Made by a program: the position numbers and the translations under genes. Positions 45,309 to 54,361 of a DNA stretch of 64,000 nt are shown here, piece after piece. This DNA is from Candidatus Rifleibacteriota bacterium (GTDB taxonomy: Bacteria; Muiribacteriota; Ozemobacteria; Ozemobacterales; Ozemobacteraceae): the NCBI GenBank assembly GCA_015233155.1, contig JADFYG010000022.1, positions 20,424 to 84,423 of the forward strand, written 5' to 3'. The notes beneath the pieces are model-generated. The model was not told the origin of the DNA. It did no database searches and saw only the letters and a list, made by a program, of their open reading frames with translations. The number at the start of each line of letters is the position of its first letter. The first letter of the stretch is position 1.

Positions 45309-45950
45309 CTATACTTCGGGAGTCTTTCTTTTTTTCCCGGTAACTGCACGCGGTTTTGCCTGTTTTTTCAACTCATCGATCTCACGTCGCATCCGCTCCA
45401 TTTCTTCCTGCAAACGTGAAGAATCCGTGCCGGAAGAGGGACCACCCGCAAAATGGCCCGCGGAAGGCTGCGTGGATGACGAAAACTCTGATGGGCCAGG
45501 GTTTTGCACCTGACCACCCGATTGAAATGGATTCTGGAAAAAGCCGCCTAAACTTTGCATTGCAGGAAAACTGTTTTGCGCCCCCCAACCCATGCCGACC
45601 ATCATCCGACGCTGGTTTTCCACATACATCTGAAATGCCTGCGGCAATCCATGCTGCAAAAAATCACGGATGAGGTTGTCCCTGGCCCGGATCATAAGAA
45701 GGATCAAATCCAGGGGGAGATAGTCCGGTCGCGTTTTGAGGGTTTCAAACAACACCTGGCCCATGATCGCGTGAGTAAGATCTTCGCCGCTCTGGTGGTC
45801 AACAATGCGTATCCTCTCGCCGTCTTTAACCCGGTCTGCTATCTCTGAAAGCGTTACATGAGTATTCCGCGTCGGATCATATAAACGCCGATTAGGATAT
45901 TTTCGTAAAACGGTTTCCGAACCACCGGTTCCAAAGGGATTCATGACCAT
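45309..45950 (-). CDS. phaR: PhaR-type polyhydroxyalkanoate synthesis regulator
   Basis: This 213-residue protein starts MVMNPFGTG with AAGGAG 10 bases upstream; ATG at 45944 is an alternative. The N-terminal PHA-accumulation regulator DNA-binding domain is clear: LRKYPNRRLYDPTRNTHVTL, DRVKDGERIRIVD and DLTHAIMGQVLFE. The C terminus is Gly/Ser-rich and then a charged helix (MRRELDELKKQ-like). Family members repress phasin genes and bind PHA granules, but no phaC/phaP is visible nearby, so the target is not established. Confidence 0.93.
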   Translation of the reverse strand: MVMNPFGTGGSETVLRKYPNRRLYDPTRNTHVTLSEIADRVKDGERIRIVDHQSGEDLTHAIMGQVLFETLKTRPDYLPLDLILLMIRARDNLIRDFLQHGLPQAFQMYVENQRRMMVGMGWGAQNSFPAMQSLGGFFQNPFQSGGQVQNPGPSEFSSSTQPSAGHFAGGPSSGTDSSRLQEEMERMRREIDELKKQAKPRAVTGKKRKTPEV

Positions 45951-46053
45951 TTCCGTATATCTCCTTCACAATTGACGCGGAATTTTGCAAAGCAAAAACC
46001 GCAGTCAGTTTATCAGATCTGCAGCAGGGAATCAAATATCAGCCAATAGCGCG

Positions 46054-46172
46054 CAGGGTCACGCAATTCAACGTCGGATAATGGCTTGAATTGCCTGATG
46101 TCGTCAAACGGTAGGGCTGGACCGCCGGGCCAGCCAAGAAAAGCCGCGGACCCTTATAATGCGTTTGTCCTA
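46054..46172. mobile_element. Degenerate family B/A MITE-like element supplying a stop codon
   Basis: The right end, TAATGCGTTTGTCCTA (46157-46172), is a family B inverted end with the outer C changed to T. The inner part GGCTTGAATTGCC and GGCTGGACCGCCGGGCCAGCC matches family A copies at 38672 and 54147. The left end (CAGGGTCACGCAATTC) is poorly conserved and no duplication remains. The right-end TAG is the stop codon of the nucleotidase at 46170. Confidence 0.65.
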
Positions 46173-47624
46173 GAGGGGCAAATCTTCCACGGAGAATGCA
46201 TCTCTTTCTTCGAAGGGCTGAGGATCATGCGCCAGAAATCTTCGACGAGGCCGAAAATATTTAAATGGAGAGTAGCGTGCCAGATTTCCCACCGATGACA
46301 TGTAGATGCAGGCGTATTTCTCTACCAGCGTTGCAAGGCGCGACTCCTCATTCCCGGCACGCATTATTTCTCCCCAATAGGGATTGAAATCCTGCTGACT
46401 CTCGCGAATCAGAATACTCAACGCTTCGTCGAGTTTTTCTATCTTGTGACGAAGCTCATCCCTGGTCTTATCCAGCTCCTCGCGACGCTCCGGCGATGAA
46501 AAGACTATCTCCTTCAGCTCGAACTGCTGATCCTCAAGCTCCTCTTTTTCCCGCATCTTCTGGGAAAGTGCTCTAAGCTGCTCCTGATGCGCTTCGAGAC
46601 TCGGAACTTCGGTTTCGAGCTCCTGAACGATCAGACCTGTGCGCCATCCGATCGCCTTTTTCAAGGTCACGACATCACCGTAGATATGATCGCCGATATA
46701 CAATATTTCTGATGGAGACAGCTTTAGATCTCGCTCCAATGCACGGGCATTTCCGCCCTGATAAATTTGCCCGAAACGTATCGGCTCATGAAAATTAGCA
46801 AGCAGGGCCGTTTTGCGATCCACCTTAAGAAATTTGTTGTTGTTCTGGAAAAATGATGGCTTATCCGACGCCACGATGATCAGATCGAAAAGATCTTGCC
46901 ATGGCCCCGGAAGCATCTCGCCGAAACAGTATTGCATGACCTTCTGGCTATAGTCATAATCTGAATTCGTTATCATTGCCAGCTTCTTCCCGCACTTCTT
47001 GAAGCGCATCAGGGCTTCCGCGATCTCCGGATTACGTTTCAGATATTTTTGGGGCTCGCTCAGGACGATTCCCTTCAGCTTGCCTTCCTGATGTACATCG
47101 TCAAGGCAAGCGCGAATGTCGTTGAAAACCTTCTTCAGATTCATCTGTAGTTTTTCAGCATCAATGAAGTCAACCAATTGCGCGAATAAACAGCCTTCAG
47201 CAAGCGAAAAAAGCGTGTGAATGATGTAAAATCGCGGATCGGTCAGGTCGATTGCCGGAGCGGTATATATCTTCTTGTGCTCGCCGATTTCAAGAAAACG
47301 TGTCCCATGAGTGGTCTTTTTCAGATAACCATAACAGTTTACCTTCATCAGATTGCCGAGTTCAGTATCAATAACCAGACCGCGAATGATGAAATCCCTG
47401 TTGAATTTCAACTTCCGTATGGCTTCGGGATATCCGCGTTCCGTCACCAGTTTTTCAATCATGAACTGATATGCAAGGTCTTCGAAAGCCAGAACATTAT
47501 ATGTAGCAAGCGTGTAATCCATGTCGAAACCGACAAGCTTGATGTGGTTCATATTCAGCGTCCGGTTGACAAAAACCAGCTTCCCGGCTGAAATCGCGTT
47601 GCTTTGCTTGTTTTCGAGCGTCAT
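46170..47624 (-). CDS. HAD-family 5'-nucleotidase (cN-II/IG type)
   Basis: This 484-residue protein has HAD motif I GFDMDYTLATYN (nucleophile Asp and general-acid Asp), motif II in LAMITNSDYDYS, the motif III Lys in VASDKPSFF, and motif IV in EILYIGDHIYGDVV. A long helical insert (about 360-430, EELEDQQFELKE) follows, as in cytosolic purine 5'-nucleotidases. These enzymes hydrolyse purine nucleoside monophosphates. Its stop codon TAG is formed by the end of a MITE-like element, so the natural C terminus may have been changed. No strong ribosome site precedes the ATG. Confidence 0.9.
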   Translation of the reverse strand: MTLENKQSNAISAGKLVFVNRTLNMNHIKLVGFDMDYTLATYNVLAFEDLAYQFMIEKLVTERGYPEAIRKLKFNRDFIIRGLVIDTELGNLMKVNCYGYLKKTTHGTRFLEIGEHKKIYTAPAIDLTDPRFYIIHTLFSLAEGCLFAQLVDFIDAEKLQMNLKKVFNDIRACLDDVHQEGKLKGIVLSEPQKYLKRNPEIAEALMRFKKCGKKLAMITNSDYDYSQKVMQYCFGEMLPGPWQDLFDLIIVASDKPSFFQNNNKFLKVDRKTALLANFHEPIRFGQIYQGGNARALERDLKLSPSEILYIGDHIYGDVVTLKKAIGWRTGLIVQELETEVPSLEAHQEQLRALSQKMREKEELEDQQFELKEIVFSSPERREELDKTRDELRHKIEKLDEALSILIRESQQDFNPYWGEIMRAGNEESRLATLVEKYACIYMSSVGNLARYSPFKYFRPRRRFLAHDPQPFEERDAFSVEDLPL

Positions 47625-47722
47625 ATTCTTATGCAGACTCCCATATGAAAATTTACTAATAAGCTTGAATAATATAACATTGAAAATATTTAGCCAATCG
47701 TTACTTCGGAGACTCTGATCGA

Positions 47723-48373
47723 ATGATTTTCGAAATAGACCCCGTCCCCATTCGTATGGTGTTGTTCGACTTCGGAAATGTCATCGCCCACATTGATCAC
47801 CGACGTTTCACCCGTCTTCTGACTAACCAGAATGAACAGGGAATTGAACGCATAACGCGTCGATTGTTCGGCCCAGCGACCCCCGGAGAACTCCTTGAAA
47901 CCGGCCACATCTCGCAGTCCACCTTCCGCGAGGATGCAATGAAGATCATGGGGGTTCATCCTTCTATTGATGCCTTTGATACTGCTTTTAACGGGATCAT
48001 CATGTCTCCGATCCCTGAAATGCTCGAACTGATCATTGACCTTTCTCCGCATTATCGCCTCGGATTGCTCTCGAACACCAGCGCTCCGCACTTCGAGCAG
48101 GTAATCAGTCGTATCCCGGTTTTTGAACGATTCGATCAAGTCAGTCTTTCATATGAGGTTGGAAGGATGAAACCTGACGAGGCAATCTTCATGGACGCCA
48201 TCGGAAAGCACCCCGGTTCGCCGGCTTCCATATTATATCTTGACGATATCATTCAGTTCGTGGATGCCGCGCGTGGCCTGGGAATGCAGGGGTTGCATGT
48301 CGAGGAGCCGATCCGGGCGGCATCATGCGTGCGCCACCATCTTCTTCCTCCGGAACATCCGCTGGAAAAATAA
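47723..48373 (+). CDS. HAD-family phosphatase (YihX-like)
   Basis: This 216-residue protein has motif I VLFDFGNVIAHID (nucleophile Asp; the second acidic position is Gly, as in the YihX subgroup), motif II GLLSNTS, the motif III Lys in GRMKPDEAIF, and motif IV in ILYLDDIIQFVDAA. YihX acts on glucose-1-phosphate in E. coli. The ATG has GGAG 9 bases upstream. It is a lone plus-strand gene divergent from the nucleotidase. Confidence 0.92.
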   Translation: MIFEIDPVPIRMVLFDFGNVIAHIDHRRFTRLLTNQNEQGIERITRRLFGPATPGELLETGHISQSTFREDAMKIMGVHPSIDAFDTAFNGIIMSPIPEMLELIIDLSPHYRLGLLSNTSAPHFEQVISRIPVFERFDQVSLSYEVGRMKPDEAIFMDAIGKHPGSPASILYLDDIIQFVDAARGLGMQGLHVEEPIRAASCVRHHLLPPEHPLEK

Positions 48374-48416
48374 CAGCCAGTTCCTTAACGCGATCACGAA
48401 CTTTCGGAGACGCCCG

Positions 48417-49334
48417 TCATTTCGGAGGAAGCGGCAAATCTGCAACGCTTCGAGGATCGATATACTGGCCGTTTCGCTTGATTCCCATGTGTAAATGCGC
48501 ACCGGTGGTTTCCTGACCGGTGTTGTCGGAACTCGCGACATTCTGCCCCATATTCACTCGCTGCCCCGCCTTTACGGAGGAGCTCTGAAGATGACAATAG
48601 AATGATTCCAGACCATTGTCATAGCGAATCTTCACAAAATTGCCGCCACCTGACTCAAAACCAACTTCGCTTACAACTCCATCGCCAAGGGCATTTACAG
48701 GTGTTCCCGTAGGTACCGGGAGATCTATTCCATAGTGGAATGTTCCCAACAGGAGATAACGTCGCCCATATTCCGATGACGCGCGACTCGGCATAGGGGA
48801 ACACGGTGAAGCGCCGAATCTGCCACTTCCCGGTGGCGTGGCGGCATTATTTTTCACACTACTGGTCGATGCCGTCGTAGATTTAACCGACGCGGATGAA
48901 GTCTTGACAGCCGTTTGTCCGGCAGGTTTGGAAGCTGTCGAAATGTAGCTTGAGTGAACAAAAGCTGTCCCGCCATTATAACTTACTTTATACCAATCAC
49001 CTTCATGCCCAATGATCTCGACCTTATCACCGGCATGCAAACTTCCGATAATTTTTCCCCAGGGGGTCGAACGTACATTGAGGCTCGTGCTCACCTTAAC
49101 AGTTCCTTGTTCCGGGGTAAGGCTGTCAGAAGGAGCCTGAGCCTCATTGCCCGGCTCGCCGCTTTCAGGAACAACAACCGGAGAAACACTGGGAGAAACA
49201 CCGGCGCCAACAGTGCTTGCTGATTTCACCTCAATTATGGCGGTGTCTTTGAATGGTGAATTCTCGTTGTCAGCAGAGACTGGGAAACAGCCGAAAAACA
49301 GCACAACCACCGATAAAAGAATCAACCTTTTCAT
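48417..49334 (-). CDS. Secreted M23 peptidase with SH3b domain
   Basis: This 305-residue protein has a signal peptide (MKRLILLSVVVLFFGCFPVSA), with Cys16 in a region that could also be lipoprotein-like. An SH3b-type domain (about 80-135, STSLNVRSTPWGKIIGSL) is followed by a Ser/Thr linker and an M23 domain with the zinc ligands His and Asp in FHYGIDLPV and HLH in GAHLHMG; the catalytic His is in YCHLQSS. All residues for cleavage of peptidoglycan peptide bridges are present. The ATG follows GGGTGAAAT. It is convergent with the HAD gene. Confidence 0.94.
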   Translation of the reverse strand: MKRLILLSVVVLFFGCFPVSADNENSPFKDTAIIEVKSASTVGAGVSPSVSPVVVPESGEPGNEAQAPSDSLTPEQGTVKVSTSLNVRSTPWGKIIGSLHAGDKVEIIGHEGDWYKVSYNGGTAFVHSSYISTASKPAGQTAVKTSSASVKSTTASTSSVKNNAATPPGSGRFGASPCSPMPSRASSEYGRRYLLLGTFHYGIDLPVPTGTPVNALGDGVVSEVGFESGGGNFVKIRYDNGLESFYCHLQSSSVKAGQRVNMGQNVASSDNTGQETTGAHLHMGIKRNGQYIDPRSVADLPLPPK

Positions 49335-49420
49335 ATTTCACCCATGTAAACGAGTTATAATATAATTCATTATACAGAATAAAATTCAACTTGTTGATCA
49401 TTTTTTTACGACAAAACACA

Positions 49421-50452
49421 TTATGGCAGTTTATAACCGGTAAGCGTCCAGCCTTTCAAGTCGACCGAGAAACCCATCACATGCCCATCAGGTGTTACAG
49501 TAAGGCGGCGCGGAAGATCGACAGCCATGTAAGGAGAACTGAGAATATCCGCCCTGGCAATAATACTCCCGGTCGGGGAAAGCTTTACCAATCTGTTCAA
49601 ATGTATGACCCCATTGTCATCGCAGGCAACAAGCTCCACATAAATATTCCGGGCGGCATCGACGCCGATTATCTTCCGGCTGACGTAATGGGCACCGCGC
49701 TCCCGTGGAATTTCGAGAGAAAATGTGGCCAATACGAGTTCCTCTGCCGGAGAAGCTACTGTAGCTTTGAAAACCAAGGCTTGTGTCTCATCCCCGTGAA
49801 TACCATATGGGCGGCACTCCAGATCTGTAACGACTGAGAGATCATTTTGACCTTCATAACGCTCGATAAGTTCGCCATCAGGATTGAATCGAAGCAAACC
49901 ATTCAGGACCGCATTTTTGACCAGAATGTTCCCCTTTGGATCTGAACCTATGCATTGCGTATCATTCAAACCTTCAATCTCCACGACGGCTTCTCCGGTC
50001 GCGGAAATGCGCCTGACTTTGCCGTCAGTAGCGCAAAGCAAGTAGAATCCGTCTTTCGGAGCGAGCGCAAAATCTCGAATCAAAGGGTTAACTCCACCGC
50101 CACTCACGCTGAATGAAACTGCCGTCATCATCTTCCCGGCGGGTGAAAAGCGCTTCAGTCTGGCCTGAATTGTATCAAGAATCCAGACTGACCCGTCAGC
50201 AAGCGGAATATAGGCATACGGCACGCCCTCAGTACGATGATTGCCATCCTGATCGCAACCGCCCACCTGATCATCGCCTGCTCCAAAGGAAAGATGCATG
50301 ATTGCGAAAGGCCTTTGTGCTGTGGAAGCCAGACCAGCCTCATATCTGATCATATCTATAGTTGTCACTTTACAGGACGCGGAATCAGATGCCGCAAAAA
50401 CCATGTCATGGAAGCATATAACAAATAGAAGCATCAAAAAAAATCGGCGCAT
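49421..50452 (-). CDS. Exported NHL-like beta-propeller protein
   Basis: This 343-residue protein starts with a signal peptide (MRRFFLMLLFVICFHDMVFA) after AGAGGTGA. The mature part has a six-bladed propeller pattern with repeated (A/G)DGS-W and LRFNPDGELIERY-type strands, as in NHL repeats. Such propellers act as protein- or ligand-binding platforms. It is a lone gene divergent from the hybrid kinase at 50734, with a MITE-like element in the gap. Confidence 0.8.
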   Translation of the reverse strand: MRRFFLMLLFVICFHDMVFAASDSASCKVTTIDMIRYEAGLASTAQRPFAIMHLSFGAGDDQVGGCDQDGNHRTEGVPYAYIPLADGSVWILDTIQARLKRFSPAGKMMTAVSFSVSGGGVNPLIRDFALAPKDGFYLLCATDGKVRRISATGEAVVEIEGLNDTQCIGSDPKGNILVKNAVLNGLLRFNPDGELIERYEGQNDLSVVTDLECRPYGIHGDETQALVFKATVASPAEELVLATFSLEIPRERGAHYVSRKIIGVDAARNIYVELVACDDNGVIHLNRLVKLSPTGSIIARADILSSPYMAVDLPRRLTVTPDGHVMGFSVDLKGWTLTGYKLP

Positions 50453-50508
50453 TTTTCACCTCTGTTTTCAGGAGATCTCCGGGAAAAAAAGGTTTCCCGG
50501 GAAGAATG

Positions 50509-50650
50509 CAGGGTTATTTAATTCTCGACTGGTAGGGCGCGACCGCCGGGCGCGCCGCTTTGCGCTTCGGCGGGCCCAGCGGTCCCGCCCTACCTCGAAG
50601 CGAAACCGCACTAGTAAAGCTATTTTCTGGCAGAGAATTAAATGACCCCG
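50509..50650. mobile_element. MITE-like element, family A, copy 3
   Basis: This 142-bp element has 18-bp inverted ends, CAGGGTTATTTAATTCTC and GAGAATTAAATGACCCCG, and a core hairpin with GGGCGCGACCGCCGGGCGCGCC opposed to GGCGGGCCCAGCGGTCCCGCCC (each stretch written shorter in part). No target duplication is seen. It lies between two divergent genes. Confidence 0.78.
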
Positions 50651-50733
50651 GGGTGATTGTCTTTAGTGTTGTGTTTACGGTAAATCCTAATGTATCATAA
50701 TTTCTTACGAAAAATACCTAATGCAAACATGCC

Positions 50734-52392
50734 ATGGATGAAATAACAAAAAACGAAGCTCATCTGAAGGACGCTCAGCGTATTGCTCGCATAGGCAGCT
50801 GGGAATTGGATATCGCGAGCAATATAATCGTCTGGTCCGATGAAATTCGCCGTATTTTAGAAATATCCCCGAACACCTCCGGTACTCCATTCGATGCATT
50901 GTATCAGGTTATCCATCCTGAAGACCGGGAAGTGGCACGTAAAGCATATACCGACTCGATCAGAAGCAAACTTCCATATGAGATCGATCATCGACTTCTG
51001 ATGCATGACGGCCGGCAGAAATTAGTTCATGCATGCGGAGAAACTTTTTGCGACAACAACGGGAATCCAGTTCGCTCAATAGGCACATTACAGGATATCT
51101 CTCCAAGACAAAAAATATCTTCCGAAAGCCCCGGAAATAACGGAAGTCCGAAGTCAGACCCGAATAAGAAAAAATCGGATGAACTTCCCTTCCGAAACGG
51201 GAAACTTGAAGATTTCTGGCTGCTCACTGACGGAATCTCTCACGATTTCAGCAATCTCCTCGCCGGCATTCTTGGAAACATCGAAATGGCCGCTACCACC
51301 TGCCAGGAAGATTCTCCCGCAAGAAATTATCTCGCCAAGGCGCGGAGTATTTTCGATCGGGCCCGGGATCTCACCCGGCAACTGTCTATGTTTTCGAAGA
51401 GAGGCATACCAGTTCGCAAAAGTGGGAGTCTGAAAAAACTCTTTCAGGAAAATCCACGTTTTTCGGCTGGAGGTTCAAAAATTTCATACAGGTTTGATAT
51501 CGTTGATGATTTGTGGACCTGCGACTTCGATGAAAATCAGCTTGCAAATGCGATTGAAAATATCATTATGAGTATCCGGCAAACTGTTTCCATTAACAGT
51601 TATGTCAGCATTTCAGCTAGAAATGTTCATATTGCCAAGTTTTCACCACAGGTAAATGCAAAGGGCGAGTATATAAGAATCTCTATTGAAGATACCGGAC
51701 GCGATATTTCTCCTGAAACGATGCCACAGATTTTTGATCCATTCTTTTCTACAAATAAGCAAATGAGCGACTTGGGGCTTTCTACGATCTATCCGATCAT
51801 CCTGAGGCATGACGGCTTTATGACGATCGATTCCACTCCCGGCATCGGCAGCATTTTTCATATCTTCCTGCCAGCCAGTTCGCACAAGACTTCACAGATA
51901 ACTTCAGCATCCACTTCCGGTTCTTCATCTCCGGCGAGCTCTTCGCATGCCGCTTATCCGGTTTCTCCCGGTCCGACATCCGCATCTTCAGAAACTTCCG
52001 CTAACGAGAGTCATACCGTACTTGTAATGGATGATGAAGAGCTGTTGCGCGAGCTGTCTACCCGATTATTGGAAAGACTCGGGTGCAAAGCAGTGTGTGT
52101 GGCTGACGGCCCACAGGCCCTGGAATCCCTCGCGGAGCTGGTAAGAACCGGTGAAGGCTGTGCAGGAGCCATTCTGGACTTGACAATCCCTGGCAGTATG
52201 GGCGGCAAAGAAGTTCTCGCAGAAATGCACAAGATTGCACCGCAGCTCAATGTTATTGCAATCAGTGGCTACTCCAATGATCCTGTAATGTTAGACCCGA
52301 CAGCATTTGGCTTTGCCGGAAAACTTGAAAAACCATTTTCATTGAATGATCTGTCAAATTTGCTTGGAAGACTTGGTATCTCAAAAAAATAA
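50734..52392 (+). CDS. PAS-hybrid histidine kinase with degenerate ATP site and C-terminal receiver
   Basis: This 552-residue protein has a PAS domain (about 12-125), a HisKA-like helix (GISHDFSNLLAG, His170), a HATPase-like domain (about 264-380), a Ser/Pro linker and a receiver (427-548; Asp433/434, phospho-acceptor Asp482, Lys533). The ATP site looks damaged: the N-box Asn is Ser (IENIIMSIRQ), the G1 box is DTGRDI instead of DTGxGI, and the ATP lid Gly-rich motif is reduced to SDLGLSTIY. The receiver is intact. It may be a pseudokinase that acts through its receiver or as a phosphatase. No strong ribosome site precedes ATG 50734. Confidence 0.85.
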   Translation: MDEITKNEAHLKDAQRIARIGSWELDIASNIIVWSDEIRRILEISPNTSGTPFDALYQVIHPEDREVARKAYTDSIRSKLPYEIDHRLLMHDGRQKLVHACGETFCDNNGNPVRSIGTLQDISPRQKISSESPGNNGSPKSDPNKKKSDELPFRNGKLEDFWLLTDGISHDFSNLLAGILGNIEMAATTCQEDSPARNYLAKARSIFDRARDLTRQLSMFSKRGIPVRKSGSLKKLFQENPRFSAGGSKISYRFDIVDDLWTCDFDENQLANAIENIIMSIRQTVSINSYVSISARNVHIAKFSPQVNAKGEYIRISIEDTGRDISPETMPQIFDPFFSTNKQMSDLGLSTIYPIILRHDGFMTIDSTPGIGSIFHIFLPASSHKTSQITSASTSGSSSPASSSHAAYPVSPGPTSASSETSANESHTVLVMDDEELLRELSTRLLERLGCKAVCVADGPQALESLAELVRTGEGCAGAILDLTIPGSMGGKEVLAEMHKIAPQLNVIAISGYSNDPVMLDPTAFGFAGKLEKPFSLNDLSNLLGRLGISKK

Positions 52393-52461
52393 CTGTTTTC
52401 AGTGAGAAAAAAATCGAGCATCGTTCAGGATGATCAATACTTTCATGACATGGAGAAAATC

Positions 52462-54072
52462 ATGAGAAAACCCCTGTTTCTTTTTTTGATGGTGTTTGTT
52501 CTGTTGTTCGTCGCATCGTCTCTGCATGCTGATCCGGCGCCAGTTCTGCCGGACCCGCATGGTCCTGAGTTTCGTGGCGAGATTTGTCTGCATTGCCACA
52601 GCGGAATGCCTGTCGCCAAACCACAGACTCCGGGCGAAAAGGCTGACGTCGTCATAGTAGGTGGCGGTATGGCCGGTCTTGCCGCCTTGCACTACCTGCA
52701 TGATGTCGATGCCGTACTTCTTGAGACCCAGGAACGCGTTGGCGGCCAGATGCTGATGAGCACATGGAACGGAATTCCATATGCGGAGGGAGCCGCATAC
52801 CTGCCAGATACCAGTGGTATCGTGAGAGATTTCGTCGATGAAACGAAGATCCCGTTCATCAGTAACAAAACACCGCACAACAGCGCATGGATCGACGGAA
52901 AGTATTATGCCGACTGTTGGGTCGAAGGTAGGGATAAAATGCCTTGGAAGGGCAAGGATCGCGAAAACTGGCTCGCCTTTCTCAAAGAGGTCGACGAGAT
53001 AAGCTCGTCGAACAGCTCGTTCCAACCGTTTGAAAACTTCTCAACTGAACAGAAAGCCCTCGATCTGATTACCGCACACGAATGGATGCAAAAAAAGGGA
53101 CTGAATCCGCAAATGATTCAGCTGTTCGACCTTTACATCGCGTCCTGCTTCGGCGAGACCGGAGCTCGTGTCTCGGCGGCTGCCTTCGCAAATTTCATAG
53201 CCGGCGAAGTCGGACACTGCTTCACCATGCCGGGTGGTATGGGTGCAGTCACGCAATATCTTTACGGAAAGATGAAAAAACGCATCCGAACGAATTGCCA
53301 TGTGCTGCGCATTGAACAGGACCGCGATGAAGCGCGTGTCACATATCTCGATCCCCAGAATAAACAAAAGACGATCCGGGCACGCGCAGTCATCTCGGCT
53401 GTTCCGTGCAAGGTGCTGCCGACAATCATTCCCGATCTCCCCCAGGAAAAACGCGATGTCATCAGTAAGACGAAACACGCCGGATATCTTGTCGCAACGG
53501 TTCTCTGCAAAGAACCATTCTGGGATGACAAGGGCTATGATACATGGTGTATCGGCACATTCTTTTCTGACATCATCGACGCTACATGGGTCTCTCGCGA
53601 CGGCCATCCGCAAGCCGATCGCAAAGCGCAGCACGTCCTTTCACTCTATATCCCGCGCGGTGAACCAGGGACGGCTGAATTGCTTACCATGGATCCCGCA
53701 AACCTCAAGAAGCTGATTATCGCAGACCTCGAGAAGGTTGTTCCCGGCTGTTCGAGTAAGATTATCGATATGCGCTTTCAGAGATTCGGGCATTCAATGC
53801 ATGTCGCCGAGCCGGGCTTCATGACCAATAGCGTGCCTGTATTACGCAAACCGTGGTACAGAATTGCTTTCGCCGGTGCCGAAACCGAAGGTATGCCCTG
53901 CACGGAATCGTCCGTAGTCTCCGCCTTCCGCGCGGCACGAGATGCACGAACATGGTTGTGGCCTGATCTCCCCACCCCAACCGTCAGTCTGCTGGACCGA
54001 CTTCGCCAGCTAAAGCAGTCCGGAAAAACTCCAAAGGCTGATACAGTCGGAACTGAATCCTCAGCTCACTGA
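52462..54072 (+). CDS. Periplasmic FAD-dependent amine oxidase with CXXCH haem motif
   Basis: ATG at 52462 follows GGAGAAAATC and begins a signal peptide (MRKPLFLFLMVFVLLFVASSLHA). Residues 42-46 read CLHCH, a c-type haem-binding motif. The flavin domain follows: VVIVGGGMAGLAAL, LLETQERVGGQ and a C-terminal FAGAETEGMP region that closes the FAD site of the amine-oxidase fold. A single haem site on a secreted flavoprotein is unusual for monoamine oxidases; it could pass electrons to a periplasmic carrier. The frame is open to 52402 but the signal start is better supported. A strong terminator follows. Confidence 0.85.
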   Translation: MRKPLFLFLMVFVLLFVASSLHADPAPVLPDPHGPEFRGEICLHCHSGMPVAKPQTPGEKADVVIVGGGMAGLAALHYLHDVDAVLLETQERVGGQMLMSTWNGIPYAEGAAYLPDTSGIVRDFVDETKIPFISNKTPHNSAWIDGKYYADCWVEGRDKMPWKGKDRENWLAFLKEVDEISSSNSSFQPFENFSTEQKALDLITAHEWMQKKGLNPQMIQLFDLYIASCFGETGARVSAAAFANFIAGEVGHCFTMPGGMGAVTQYLYGKMKKRIRTNCHVLRIEQDRDEARVTYLDPQNKQKTIRARAVISAVPCKVLPTIIPDLPQEKRDVISKTKHAGYLVATVLCKEPFWDDKGYDTWCIGTFFSDIIDATWVSRDGHPQADRKAQHVLSLYIPRGEPGTAELLTMDPANLKKLIIADLEKVVPGCSSKIIDMRFQRFGHSMHVAEPGFMTNSVPVLRKPWYRIAFAGAETEGMPCTESSVVSAFRAARDARTWLWPDLPTPTVSLLDRLRQLKQSGKTPKADTVGTESSAH

Positions 54073-54085
54073 CATTCTGAAACAT

Positions 54086-54128
54086 AAAACAGTGACCGGC
54101 GAGGATATCCTTCGCCGGTCACTGTTTT
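54086..54128. terminator. Strong terminator after the amine-oxidase gene
   Basis: A perfect 17-bp stem, AAAACAGTGACCGGCGA (54086-54102) with TCGCCGGTCACTGTTTT (54112-54128), closes a 9-base loop. A T run follows on the plus strand and an A run opens it, so it may work in both directions. Confidence 0.9.
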
Positions 54129-54146
54129 ATGTAGAAACTGACACAC

Positions 54147-54301
54147 AAGGGCCATTTAATTCTCCCCCGGAGAATGGCTTGAATTGCCCGAACTCAACAA
54201 CCGGTAGGGCTGGACCGCCGGGCCAGCCGAGATAATCTGCAGATATAGGACTCGGCGCGCCCGGCGGTCGCGCCCTGCCCTGTGAGAATTAAATGACCCT
54301 G
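54147..54301. mobile_element. MITE-like element, family A, copy 4
   Basis: This 155-bp element has ends AAGGGCCATTTAATTCTC and GAGAATTAAATGACCCTG and is about 95% identical to the copy at 38672-38824. The flanking duplication is not exact. A partial family R repeat starts directly after its right end. Confidence 0.85.
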
Positions 54302-54355
54302 ACATCACACAAGGGCGGGTTTGAAACCCGCCCCTGCAATGGACGATGCGAATTC
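54302..54355. repeat. Dispersed repeat, family R, partial copy 2
   Basis: CATCACACAAGGGCGGG leads into GTTTGAAACCCGCCCC and ATGGACGATGCGAATTCAC, as in the copies at 36489 and 58545. It lies between a family A element and the stop of the PfaD gene. Confidence 0.7.
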
Positions 54356-54361
54356 ACACAT

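Noticed and set aside
45309..45950. A polyhydroxyalkanoate synthesis operon
   Set aside because: phaR is present but no phaC, phaE, phaA/B or phasin gene is seen in the window.
50479..50500. CCGGGAAA / TTTCCCGG hairpin as a terminator
   Set aside because: It lies between two divergent genes, so it follows neither, and its U run is not placed after the stem.
53041..53634. 197-residue minus-strand open frame
   Set aside because: Antisense to the amine oxidase, whose FAD motifs fix the coding strand.
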